The notes: generated by a model from the letters alone, not told the origin. 7,004 nt of DNA from Acetobacteraceae bacterium (GCA_003164305.1 PLSZ01000224.1:1-7004), one strand, 5' to 3'. Numbered from the stretch's first letter, positions 1 to 5,280 are shown. Made by a program: numbers and translations.

Positions 1-227
1 GGCGATTGATCTGATGCGGTCCGGAACCTTGAGGCGTTCGCCGGCCAGGCGTCGGCCATCGCGTCTCCCTCCGTCAGTGCCTCGGTTGCCGCGAGGATCG
101 CTCCCTCCAACGTTCCAACCAGCGCGGCGCCCATGGCCCTGGCGATCCTGACGTCACCGAAATCGACCGGCGGCGGCGCCGAGGTGGCCCTCGTGCTGTT
201 GCGGAACGCCGCCAGGGCCGCCGCCAT
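1..227 (-). CDS. Possible partial CDS running off the left edge, unrecognised
   Basis: On the minus strand an ATG at 227-225 opens a frame that stays open to the window edge, giving at least 75 residues. It starts MAAALAAFRNSTRA and continues with an Ala-rich, mixed-charge sequence. Third positions are mostly G or C, as in real genes here. However, the mirrored plus-strand frame (positions 10-363) shares the same wobble positions and is also open, so codon bias cannot choose the strand. I prefer the minus strand because the neighbouring gene runs that way, and because the sequence just before the ATG, read through one TAG at 243-245, would form a hydrophobic stretch. No good ribosome binding site precedes the ATG. 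No family is recognised. This may be a real small gene, the 3' part of a broken gene, or not coding. Confidence 0.3.
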   Translation of the reverse strand, partial: MAAALAAFRNSTRATSAPPPVDFGDVRIARAMGAALVGTLEGAILAATEALTEGDAMADAWPANASRFRTASDQS

Positions 228-242
228 GGCAAAGGCCGCCAG

Positions 243-421
243 CTACAAAACCACGAATGCCACGATGGTTTCGTTGCCCAAAGCATCGACCTCGAAAACC
301 CCTGGGGCGACCAACGACCAACCGGCCGAGCAGGTGAACTGCCTGGTCAATGTTTCAGCCTGACCTGTCGCCGGCCGAACGAAGGTGCCCTTCAGTCGGC
401 GACCCGGATCGCCCGGCTCCC
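243..421 (-). other. Open minus-strand stretch ending in an in-frame TAG; possible gene remnant
   Basis: Directly downstream of the STAS-kinase stop codon the minus strand is open until TAG at 245-243. The final residues are ETIVAFVVL before the stop. The same frame then continues with LAAFAMAAALAAFRN into the candidate frame at 227-1. Read through the TAG, the join would make one hydrophobic helix of about 20 residues. That suggests, but does not prove, a membrane protein gene broken by a nonsense mutation. No start codon with a Shine-Dalgarno sequence is evident for this stretch, and no family is recognised. It may simply be non-coding spacer. Confidence 0.2.
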
Positions 422-1228
422 CTAACGAGGCAGCGTGATCGACAGGCGATTGGTATCCCCGTCCCTCACCCACGTCACTTCATCCGCGTGACGGCGCAAC
501 AGCGTGATCCCCAGGCCGCCCTCACCTTCCGGCGCGGGATCGTCCGGGGCCGGTAACGGGGTGGCAAGAGGGTTGAAAGCGCCACAATGATCCTCGATCG
601 TGACGCGCAACGTGCTTGCGTTGGCGACCATGTGCAGGGAGACGCTGTCGCGCTCGATGCCAGGCCCAGGAGTGGCGTGGTTGACGATGTTGGTGACGGC
701 TTCCTCGAGGCAGAGACGCAGGGCGTATTCGGTTTCGCCGCTCAGGTTCAGCAGGATCGCCAGTTCATCGACCCAGGCGCCGGCGCGGCGGACGCCGGTC
801 ATGGTGCGATCGACTTCGAGGTCGAACGGCAGCGGAACATCCTCGGGATCGCCGCGGCCGGCGCCACCGCCGATGCTGACCTGACGGACGGCCTCGGAAA
901 TGTCGCGGCACACCGGGATCAGGCGATCGACGCCGCTGCGGACCAGCACCTGCTCGACCAACGGATCGGGGTCGAGGCATACCATCTTGCCGTGCCGCGC
1001 GATCAGCCCGCGGGCCCCGGCGATCAACGTCCGCAACCCGGCGGAGGCGATAAAAGTCACCCGTGACAGATCGACGATCAGCCGTTCCTGCGCGCCGGCC
1101 ATGGTGGCGAAGGTGTTGTCGATCACCTGCGCGCCCGGCGCGTCGAGGCGGCCGCGTAGATTAAGCTTGGTGACCCCTGGAATCACCTCTTCCGTGTCGA
1201 TTAAAAGGATGCGCTGCGATTGCACCAT
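422..1228 (-). CDS. STAS domain fused to a GHKL (RsbW-like) anti-sigma kinase domain
   Basis: 268 residues, cytoplasmic, with no signal peptide or membrane segment. Residues about 7-115 form a STAS domain of the SpoIIAA/RsbV anti-sigma-antagonist type. The signature is DLSRVTFIASAGLR at 53-66. Ser62 aligns with the phosphorylated serine of the DSSG/DSTG motif, while the flanking Asp and Ser/Thr are both Ala here. After a Gly-rich linker (about 119-132), residues about 136-268 form a HATPase_c_2 domain. The N-box is LEEAVTNIVNHA (174-185) with Glu176, Asn180 and His184; the G1-like box is DHCGAFNP (213-220); the Gly-rich lid is GEGGLGITLLRR (235-246). In Bacillus the kinase and antagonist are separate proteins, so the fusion puts kinase and substrate on one chain. 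A GGGAG Shine-Dalgarno sequence lies 8 nt before the ATG. The gene follows the FHA-PP2C phosphatase on the same strand and is probably its partner. No sigma factor is visible, so the output is unknown. Confidence 0.93.
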   Translation of the reverse strand: MVQSQRILLIDTEEVIPGVTKLNLRGRLDAPGAQVIDNTFATMAGAQERLIVDLSRVTFIASAGLRTLIAGARGLIARHGKMVCLDPDPLVEQVLVRSGVDRLIPVCRDISEAVRQVSIGGGAGRGDPEDVPLPFDLEVDRTMTGVRRAGAWVDELAILLNLSGETEYALRLCLEEAVTNIVNHATPGPGIERDSVSLHMVANASTLRVTIEDHCGAFNPLATPLPAPDDPAPEGEGGLGITLLRRHADEVTWVRDGDTNRLSITLPR

Positions 1229-1242
1229 GTCACGTCTCCCGC

Positions 1243-1262
1243 CGGACGCGGGAAGCCGTCCG
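1243..1262 (-). promoter_or_regulatory. Short hairpin just upstream of the STAS-kinase ribosome binding site
   Basis: CGGACG (1243-1248) and CGTCCG (1257-1262) form a perfect 6-bp inverted repeat with an 8-nt loop. The loop holds one copy of the GGGAAGC repeat. In the minus-strand mRNA the hairpin ends two bases before the GGGAG ribosome binding site of the downstream gene. It could modulate translation or end transcripts from the upstream gene, but no U-tract follows, so a classical terminator is unlikely. Such short GC stems are frequent by chance in GC-rich DNA. Confidence 0.3.
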
Positions 1263-1408
1263 CGCGACCGTTACCTTGGCGCATTCGTCGGGCGATGGGA
1301 AGCACGCCACTCGCGCCGGGAAGCCGGGACGTTGGAAAAGGAAACGGCGCGGGGAAGCCGCCATGTCGCGAAGGAAGCCGCGCAGGGAAGCCGGCGCTAT
1401 GGGAAGCG
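1250..1408. repeat. Cluster of GGGAAGCC-type short repeats
   Basis: Seven copies of (A/G)GGAAGC(C) on the plus strand begin near 1250, 1297, 1318, 1352, 1372, 1385 and 1401. Spacings are irregular (47, 21, 34, 20, 13 and 16 bp), and most copies are flanked by CG-rich bases. They fill almost the whole 168-bp spacer between the phosphatase and STAS-kinase genes and touch the last codons of the phosphatase. In the transcribed strand they read GGCTTCCC. They may be a degenerating tandem repeat, protein or sRNA binding sites, or an mRNA structure element. Frames crossing the spacer on either strand give low-complexity Pro- or Arg-rich peptides and are not convincing genes. Confidence 0.7.
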
Positions 1409-2551
1409 AAAAACCAGCGCGGAAAAATCGTCGTCGAGTTGGCCCGGACGGGCGATCGCCCTGATCCGGTCGTACAGCCGACTCGGATCATCCCCGCCGG
1501 TAGCATTCCCCGGACCGGTGCTCTCCGGCAGCATCGGCAGTATGTCGTCCAACCCAAGCTGGCGGCCGTGACGATCGATCACCTCGAACACGCCGTCGCT
1601 GAAAAGATGGAGCGTGCCGCCGGGCGGGACCTCCACCTCGGCGGCGGTGATTTCCGGGTCGGGCAGCATGCCGACCAGCGGGTTCTGGGTCACCAGCGGC
1701 AGCGGGGGCCAGGATTTATTGTCGGCGGGCAGTAAATAGGCCGCGTGGTGACCGCCGGCGGCGAAGATCAGCACGCGGTCGGTCAGGTCGTAGACGCCAT
1801 ACCAGATGGTGAAAAACAGATCGTTGTTGCGATGCATCTGGAACCGGCCGTTGAGGCCGGCGATCACCGCCGCCGGATCGAGGAAGTCGACGTCTGGCAG
1901 CACCCTCTCCCGCAGCACCTGCGCCACGGTCATGGCATGCATCGCCGCCCCCGTGCCATGGCCGGAGACATCCAGCAAAAACAACGAGAAGTGCCGCTTG
2001 TCCACCATCTGGTAGCCGAACGCGTCGCCCCCGATCCGGGTCGATGGGCGGTAGAACCAGTTGGCGCGCACGGGGCCATGGTTGATTGGCTTCGGCAGGA
2101 TCGAGGCGACGTACTTGCCCGCCTCCCGCAACTCCTGCTCCATCGCGTCCGCGTCCGCCGTCTCATCCTGGGCGCGCCGGTGATAGCGCAATCGATACGC
2201 GCCGACAGTGATCGCGGCGCCGTCCTGCAGCGCGACGGGCTCGGTCAGACGGGTGCCGTTGACGTAGGTGCCGTTGGTCGATGCGAGGTCGCTCAGGCGC
2301 AATTGCCCGTCACGCAGTTCCAGCCGGCAATGGCGGCGGGAGACGGTGGTGCCCTCCAGCACGATGTCGGCCGGCGGATTGCGGCCGACGACCACGGGCA
2401 GCGAGTGCAGCGGGATGCGTTTGGGCGGCGCGTTGTCGTCCAGCAGCAGCAGCAGATGCACCGGATCGCCGAGGGCACTTTCGGGTATCGCACCCTCGGG
2501 TTGAGGGAACGACAGGGTCTGCTCCTCGAGTGTGTCGTCGTCGGGTGGCAT
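1397..2551 (-). CDS. FHA domain-containing SpoIIE/PP2C-type serine phosphatase (RsbU-like)
   Basis: I chose ATG 2551 because GGGGGA lies a few bases upstream. A GTG at 2563 would add four residues but lacks a Shine-Dalgarno sequence. The protein has 384 residues; positions below use the GTG numbering. An acidic N-terminus of about 35 residues precedes an FHA domain (about 36-130) with GR at 60-61, SRRH at 75-78 and STNGTYVNG at 95-103. These are the phosphothreonine-binding signatures, and all are intact. A helix around 141-158 (ELREAGKYVASILP) resembles the switch helix before SpoIIE phosphatase domains. The PPM/SpoIIE domain spans about 165-388 with metal-binding motifs GGD (178-180), LLDVSGHG (196-203), FSDG (321-324) and LDDDFSALVF (376-385). 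FHA domains bind phosphothreonine peptides, and SpoIIE phosphatases usually dephosphorylate STAS proteins. The STAS-kinase fusion encoded next is the obvious candidate substrate, by inference. The protein is cytoplasmic, and no transmembrane or receiver domain is seen. Confidence 0.93.
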   Translation of the reverse strand: MPPDDDTLEEQTLSFPQPEGAIPESALGDPVHLLLLLDDNAPPKRIPLHSLPVVVGRNPPADIVLEGTTVSRRHCRLELRDGQLRLSDLASTNGTYVNGTRLTEPVALQDGAAITVGAYRLRYHRRAQDETADADAMEQELREAGKYVASILPKPINHGPVRANWFYRPSTRIGGDAFGYQMVDKRHFSLFLLDVSGHGTGAAMHAMTVAQVLRERVLPDVDFLDPAAVIAGLNGRFQMHRNNDLFFTIWYGVYDLTDRVLIFAAGGHHAAYLLPADNKSWPPLPLVTQNPLVGMLPDPEITAAEVEVPPGGTLHLFSDGVFEVIDRHGRQLGLDDILPMLPESTGPGNATGGDDPSRLYDRIRAIARPGQLDDDFSALVFRFP

Positions 2552-2641
2552 CGGTTCCCCCACGGCAGCGGATCCTGGCGAACGATCGCGTCCGGGCGTG
2601 ACAGGCGACGCGGATCATCCGGGCCGCGCCTCAACCCATTT

Positions 2642-2670
2642 AGCATACCGCATATATCAAGGTGGTTAAA
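2642..2670 (-). promoter_or_regulatory. Weak sigma70-like promoter candidate for the phosphatase gene
   Basis: In the only AT-rich patch of the divergent intergenic region, the minus strand reads TTTAAC (2670-2665), 17 bp, then TATGCT (2647-2642). Matches to TTGACA and TATAAT are only partial. The site lies about 90 bp upstream of the phosphatase start. It is a plausible housekeeping promoter for the two-gene signalling module but is weakly supported. Apart from this and the rightward EcfG-type site, I see nothing else in 2564-2790. Confidence 0.3.
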
Positions 2671-2740
2671 GCCCGGCGGATGGTGGGCGATATGAGATGG
2701 ATCACAGGGTCGGCCAGGGTGAGGCGAGCCAAGGTGGAGC

Positions 2741-2765
2741 GGAACTATCCGGGCATTCATGCGTT
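2741..2765 (+). promoter_or_regulatory. EcfG-type (general stress response) promoter
   Basis: The plus strand carries GGAAC at 2741-2745, a 16-bp spacer, and CGTT at 2762-2765. This is an exact match to the GGAAC-N16/17-CGTT consensus known for the alphaproteobacterial general-stress ECF sigma factor (EcfG/SigT/RpoE2). Transcription would be expected to begin around 2771-2775. The ribosome binding site (AAAGG, 2778-2782) and the GTG start at 2791 of the lipoprotein gene then fall directly downstream. I scanned both strands by eye for other GGAAC-N16/17-CGTT pairs and found no other in the window. Confidence 0.6.
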
Positions 2766-2790
2766 GTCCATGCGTAGAAAGGTGAACCCC

Positions 2791-3135
2791 GTGAAAACAC
2801 CATCCCTGGCCATCCTGGCGTGCTCCATCCTGGGAGGTCTGGCGCTCGGCGGTTGCGACGCCACACCGGACTGGGGATGGAAGCGGATCGACGGGCAAAG
2901 CGCTCGCGAGGATCCTGCCCTGATGAAGCAGTTCCAGGCCGACCGGAGCGCCTGCCTTGGGGCGCCGCAACAGGCCGGACTCGTCGGCGCCGCGGGGGAA
3001 CGAGGGTTGCCGTCCGGCACCCTGCGCTCGATGCGGGACCATGAGGCGGTGGACGTGATCCAGGACTGCATGGCCCGGAAGGGGTACGTCGTCGTTCCGA
3101 GGCGTGAAATGGACGACGGGTTGGCGGAACGTTAA
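2791..3135 (+). CDS. Small putative lipoprotein of unknown function
   Basis: 114 residues from GTG 2791. I prefer this start because AAAGG lies 8 nt upstream, the protein then begins with a compact lipoprotein signal, and the upstream ATG at 2770 would sit at or before the predicted transcription start. The signal runs from Met1 to a lipobox LGGC at 19-22, making Cys22 the lipidated residue. Asp23 follows, which in enterobacteria is an inner-membrane retention signal; whether that rule holds here is unknown. The mature part is soluble, with one cysteine near the start (Cys55, in DRSACLG) and one near the end (Cys93, in QDCMARKGYVV). The Cys then CMxxKGY arrangement recalls many short proteobacterial envelope proteins of unknown function. 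I do not recognise a named family. A stress-response promoter lies just upstream, and the next gene begins 27 bp after the stop, probably in the same operon. Confidence 0.8.
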   Translation: MKTPSLAILACSILGGLALGGCDATPDWGWKRIDGQSAREDPALMKQFQADRSACLGAPQQAGLVGAAGERGLPSGTLRSMRDHEAVDVIQDCMARKGYVVVPRREMDDGLAER

Positions 3136-3162
3136 AGTTTCTTTTCAGCAACGGAGGCTACG

Positions 3163-3405
3163 ATGAAACACTTACTTTGGATCGCGCTGCTGGCCGGGTC
3201 GGTCTCGGTGGCGCAGGCGCAATTGGCCAACGGGTCGGTCGCGGGGGCGTATCCGGCGGGTCCGGGGGGCGCCGCGGAATACAAGGCGGCGCCGCCCGAC
3301 GCGGCGAATTGCGGCACCCCGGACGAGTCGAAACCCTGCCCGCCGATGCCTCGCCGCGCGCTGAAGACCTATCCTGGGCCGCGCCACAACAGCGGCCAGG
3401 GTTAG
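3163..3405 (+). CDS. Small secreted Gly/Ala/Pro-rich protein, unrecognised
   Basis: 80 residues with a GGAGG ribosome binding site 5 nt before the ATG. It starts MKHLLWIALLAGSVSVAQA, a typical Sec signal peptide with probable cleavage after Ala19. The mature peptide of about 61 residues is low in complexity (Gly, Ala, Pro, and Tyr at 30 and 40). It contains two cysteines, Cys50 and Cys59 (a Cx8C spacing), that could form a disulfide, and a basic, proline-containing tail. No domain is recognised. It follows the lipoprotein gene by 27 bp and probably shares its transcript, so it may also be stress-induced. An intrinsic-terminator candidate overlaps its last codons. Confidence 0.75.
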   Translation: MKHLLWIALLAGSVSVAQAQLANGSVAGAYPAGPGGAAEYKAAPPDAANCGTPDESKPCPPMPRRALKTYPGPRHNSGQG

Positions 3406-3410
3406 TTTTT
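3373..3410 (+). terminator. Intrinsic terminator of the lipoprotein/secreted-protein operon
   Basis: CCTGG (3373-3377) pairs with CCAGG (3396-3400), and CCGC (3379-3382) pairs with GCGG (3392-3395). Together they form a nine-pair GC-rich stem with one bulged G and a 9-nt loop. GTTAGTTTTT follows at 3401-3410. The stem lies within the last codons of the small secreted protein, and the T-run lies just after its TAG. The layout fits a Rho-independent terminator that separates this operon from the substrate-binding protein gene. Confidence 0.55.
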
Positions 3411-3442
3411 CCGCCACAGCCTGGGGTTCGCGCGTGAGAGCG

Positions 3443-3471
3443 AGGCGGTCATAACAGGCATCACACCGCCT
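3443..3471 (+). promoter_or_regulatory. Inverted repeat in the leader of the substrate-binding protein gene
   Basis: AGGCGGT (3443-3449) and ACCGCCT (3465-3471) are perfect 7-bp inverted repeats separated by 15 bp (22 bp centre to centre, about two helical turns). The right arm touches the GGGAG ribosome binding site at 3472-3476 of the next gene. It could be an operator for a dimeric regulator or an mRNA hairpin. No T-run follows, so it is not a terminator. I cannot place a convincing promoter in 3411-3485. Confidence 0.3.
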
Positions 3472-3485
3472 GGGAGACCGCTTCG

Positions 3486-5072
3486 ATGCGCCGCCGTGAT
3501 CTGATCGCGACCGCTTTAACCGCGCCCATTGGGGCCGCGCCCTTCGTCGCACGTTCGGCGCGGGCGCGCCCGACGAATGTTTTGCGGTTCATTCCGCAAT
3601 CAGATCTCGCGACATTGGATCCGATGTTCACCACGGCGTCGGTCACCCGTTGTCACGGGCTGATGGTGTTCGACACTCTGTATGGGATGGACAACGCCTA
3701 CCGCGCCAATCCGCAAATGGTCGCGGGCCATGTCGTTTCGGAAGACGCCAGGCGATGGGACCTGACCCTGCGTGAGGGGTTGCGGTTTCACGACGGCTCC
3801 CCCGTGCTCGCGCGCGACGCGGTGGCGAGCATCCAACGCTGGTGGAAGCGGGACGCGTTCGGCGCCGTGCTCGCCAGCCGCACGGATGAGATTTCCGCCG
3901 TGTCCGACAGCGTCATCCGCTTCCGGCTGAACAAGCCGTTCGCTTTGCTGCCCGACGCCCTGGCGGTGATCATCAGCGTGCCCGTGATCCTGCCGGAGCG
4001 GCTGGCGCGGACCGATCCTTTTAAGCAGGTCACCGAGATGATCGGCAGCGGACCGTTCCGCTTTCGTGCCGATGAGCGGGTTCCGGGCTCGCGCGTCGTG
4101 TATGAGCGGTTCGACGGCTATGTGCCGCGCCCGGACGGGCGGGCGGAGTTCGCCTCCGGTCCGAAAGCCGTGCATTTCGACCGGGTGGAGTGGACCGTGG
4201 TGCCCGATCCGGCGACCGCGGCGGGAGCGATGGCGTCCGGCGAGTTCGACTGGTGGGAAAACCCGGCGCTGGATCTGGTGCCTGCCCTGAAACGATCGCC
4301 GAACCTGACGGTCGCGGTGCAAGATCACACCTCGGCCAACGGGATCATGCGATTCAACCAGTTGTTCCCGCCGTTCGACAATCCGGAAATCCGGCGGCTG
4401 GTGGTCTCCGCCGTGGATCAGAAGGCGTTCATGGAGGCGGTGGCCGGCGGCGTGCCGGAGTTGACGCGCGATCATGTTGGGCTGTTCGTTCCCGGAACGG
4501 ATTTCGCGAGCGAGGCGGGACCGGAGAAGGTCGGCTCGGTCAAAGACCCGGCGACGCTGAAGGGTGCGCTGACGCAGGCGGGGTATGGCGGCGAAACGAT
4601 CGTGGTGCTGACCGCGGCGGACAGCCCGACGCAGAACGCGCTGGCTCAGGTGGGCGGCGACATGCTCCGGCGGATGGGGTTCAACGTGGACCTGCAAAGC
4701 CTGGACTGGGGCACCGTGCAGCAGCGGCGCGCGAGCAAGGAGACGGTGGGCAAAGGCGGCTGGCACATCTTCTTCACGTTCCAGACCAGCACGCAGAACA
4801 TCACACCGGCGGCGGCGACGTCGCTGCGCGCCGACGGCAAGGGGTGGTATGGCTGGCCGGTCGATCCGATCATGGAACAGTTGCGCGAGGCCTGGTTCGA
4901 CGCGCCCGACCTGGCCTCTCAGCAACGCATCAGCCGGGACATGCAGACCCAGTTCTTTCGCAACCCGTCGTATGCGCCTTTGGGTTTGTACTTTCAGCCG
5001 ACCGCGTTCCAGAACGGATTGCGAGACATTCGGCAAGGGTTGCCGCAGTTCTATGGGGTGCGGCGGGGGTGA
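3486..5072 (+). CDS. ABC transporter substrate-binding protein, family 5 (peptide/opine type), Tat-exported
   Basis: 528 residues, the usual length for SBP_bac_5 (DppA/OppA-like) periplasmic binding proteins. The start is ATG 3486 with GGGAG 9 nt upstream. The N-terminus MRRRDLIATALTAP has the twin-arginine and hydrophobic core of a Tat signal, with probable cleavage after Ala27 (ARA). The family hallmark lies at about 95-120: LREGLRFHDGSPVLARDAVASIQRW, seen here in split form with FHDGSP at 101-106. GSGPFRF at 188-194 is the second typical motif. The rest follows the two-lobed fold, with a C-terminal region rich in aromatic residues (WYGWPVD, 454-460). In this family the protein captures peptides, opines, nickel or glycosides and delivers them to a membrane permease, but the substrate cannot be read from sequence. 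No permease or ATPase gene follows; the next gene is convergent. It is therefore an orphan, and probably works with a transporter encoded elsewhere. Confidence 0.93.
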   Translation: MRRRDLIATALTAPIGAAPFVARSARARPTNVLRFIPQSDLATLDPMFTTASVTRCHGLMVFDTLYGMDNAYRANPQMVAGHVVSEDARRWDLTLREGLRFHDGSPVLARDAVASIQRWWKRDAFGAVLASRTDEISAVSDSVIRFRLNKPFALLPDALAVIISVPVILPERLARTDPFKQVTEMIGSGPFRFRADERVPGSRVVYERFDGYVPRPDGRAEFASGPKAVHFDRVEWTVVPDPATAAGAMASGEFDWWENPALDLVPALKRSPNLTVAVQDHTSANGIMRFNQLFPPFDNPEIRRLVVSAVDQKAFMEAVAGGVPELTRDHVGLFVPGTDFASEAGPEKVGSVKDPATLKGALTQAGYGGETIVVLTAADSPTQNALAQVGGDMLRRMGFNVDLQSLDWGTVQQRRASKETVGKGGWHIFFTFQTSTQNITPAAATSLRADGKGWYGWPVDPIMEQLREAWFDAPDLASQQRISRDMQTQFFRNPSYAPLGLYFQPTAFQNGLRDIRQGLPQFYGVRRG

Positions 5073-5104
5073 ATGCCCGTCGTGGCACGATACCCCGCCG
5101 TCAT

Positions 5105-5123
5105 GGCACGGCTCGACCGTGCC
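5105..5123. terminator. Perfect hairpin between convergent genes, possible bidirectional terminator
   Basis: GGCACGG (5105-5111) and CCGTGCC (5117-5123) form a perfect 7-bp stem with the loop CTCGA. On the plus strand it lies 32 bp after the substrate-binding protein stop and is followed by TTCGTT, a weak T-rich tail. The loop is the complement of that in the second hairpin at 5153-5175, so the two look like members of one repeat family. Termination is inferred from its place between convergent genes. Confidence 0.4.
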
Positions 5124-5152
5124 TTCGTTCGACGCCCGGTGTGGCTTGACTG

Positions 5153-5175
5153 ATCCCCCGGTCGAGCCGGGGGAT
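5153..5175. repeat. Perfect 9-bp hairpin ATCCCCCGG / CCGGGGGAT
   Basis: ATCCCCCGG (5153-5161) and CCGGGGGAT (5167-5175) are perfect inverted repeats around a TCGAG loop. The right arm is also the first unit of the 22-bp tandem repeat that follows. GTCATCCCC-type palindromes of this style are scattered through many alphaproteobacterial genomes as intergenic elements. This looks like one of them, and it could also stop transcription from either side. No T-run follows on either strand. Confidence 0.6.
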
Positions 5176-5266
5176 GACGTGGCACGGCCCGGGGGATGAC
5201 GTGGCACGGCGCGGGGAATGACGCGGACGGGACAGGGGATGACGCGGAATGGCGCCAGGGATGGGG
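5168..5266. repeat. 22-bp tandem repeat, four to five degenerating copies
   Basis: The core GGGGATGACG recurs with its end at 5179, 5201, 5223 (as GGGAATGACG) and 5244, so the periods are 22, 22 and 21 bp. A fifth, poor copy (GGGATGG) lies near 5259-5265. The first two units are almost identical and continue with TGGCACGGC; later units drift. TGGCACG also occurs at 5083-5089 and 5104-5110, outside the tandem part. The array fills the 208-bp gap between two convergent genes, which holds no plausible gene. Confidence 0.75.
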
Positions 5267-5280
5267 CGCTGTCGTTGCTT

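Noticed and set aside
133..363. 76-codon plus-strand frame, open in fact from position 10
   Set aside because: It has a GC-biased wobble pattern but no ribosome binding site before ATG 133, and it mirrors the minus-strand frame that I consider slightly more likely. It cannot be fully excluded.
1201..1557. 118-codon minus-strand frame crossing the repeat spacer, with repeated GFPA-like residues
   Set aside because: It overlaps the phosphatase by 160 bp in another frame. The apparent peptide repeats come directly from the GGCTTCCC DNA repeats, and there is no supporting ribosome binding site.
1745..2695. 316-codon open frame on the plus strand
   Set aside because: It is the antisense shadow of the FHA-phosphatase gene. 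The minus strand holds the complete FHA and SpoIIE motifs.
2662..2790. Longer N-terminus for the lipoprotein, starting at ATG 2662 or ATG 2770
   Set aside because: It would bury the lipoprotein signal behind a charged extension and begin at or before the predicted EcfG-type transcription start. GTG 2791 has a well-spaced AAAGG.
3600..5207. 535-codon open frame on the minus strand
   Set aside because: It lies antisense to the substrate-binding protein gene. Its Arg/His/Gln-rich composition is typical of a shadow frame in GC-rich DNA, and the plus frame has clear family motifs.
5153..5266. CRISPR array
   Set aside because: The 22-bp units are directly adjacent and lack unique spacers, so this is a tandem repeat and not a CRISPR array.
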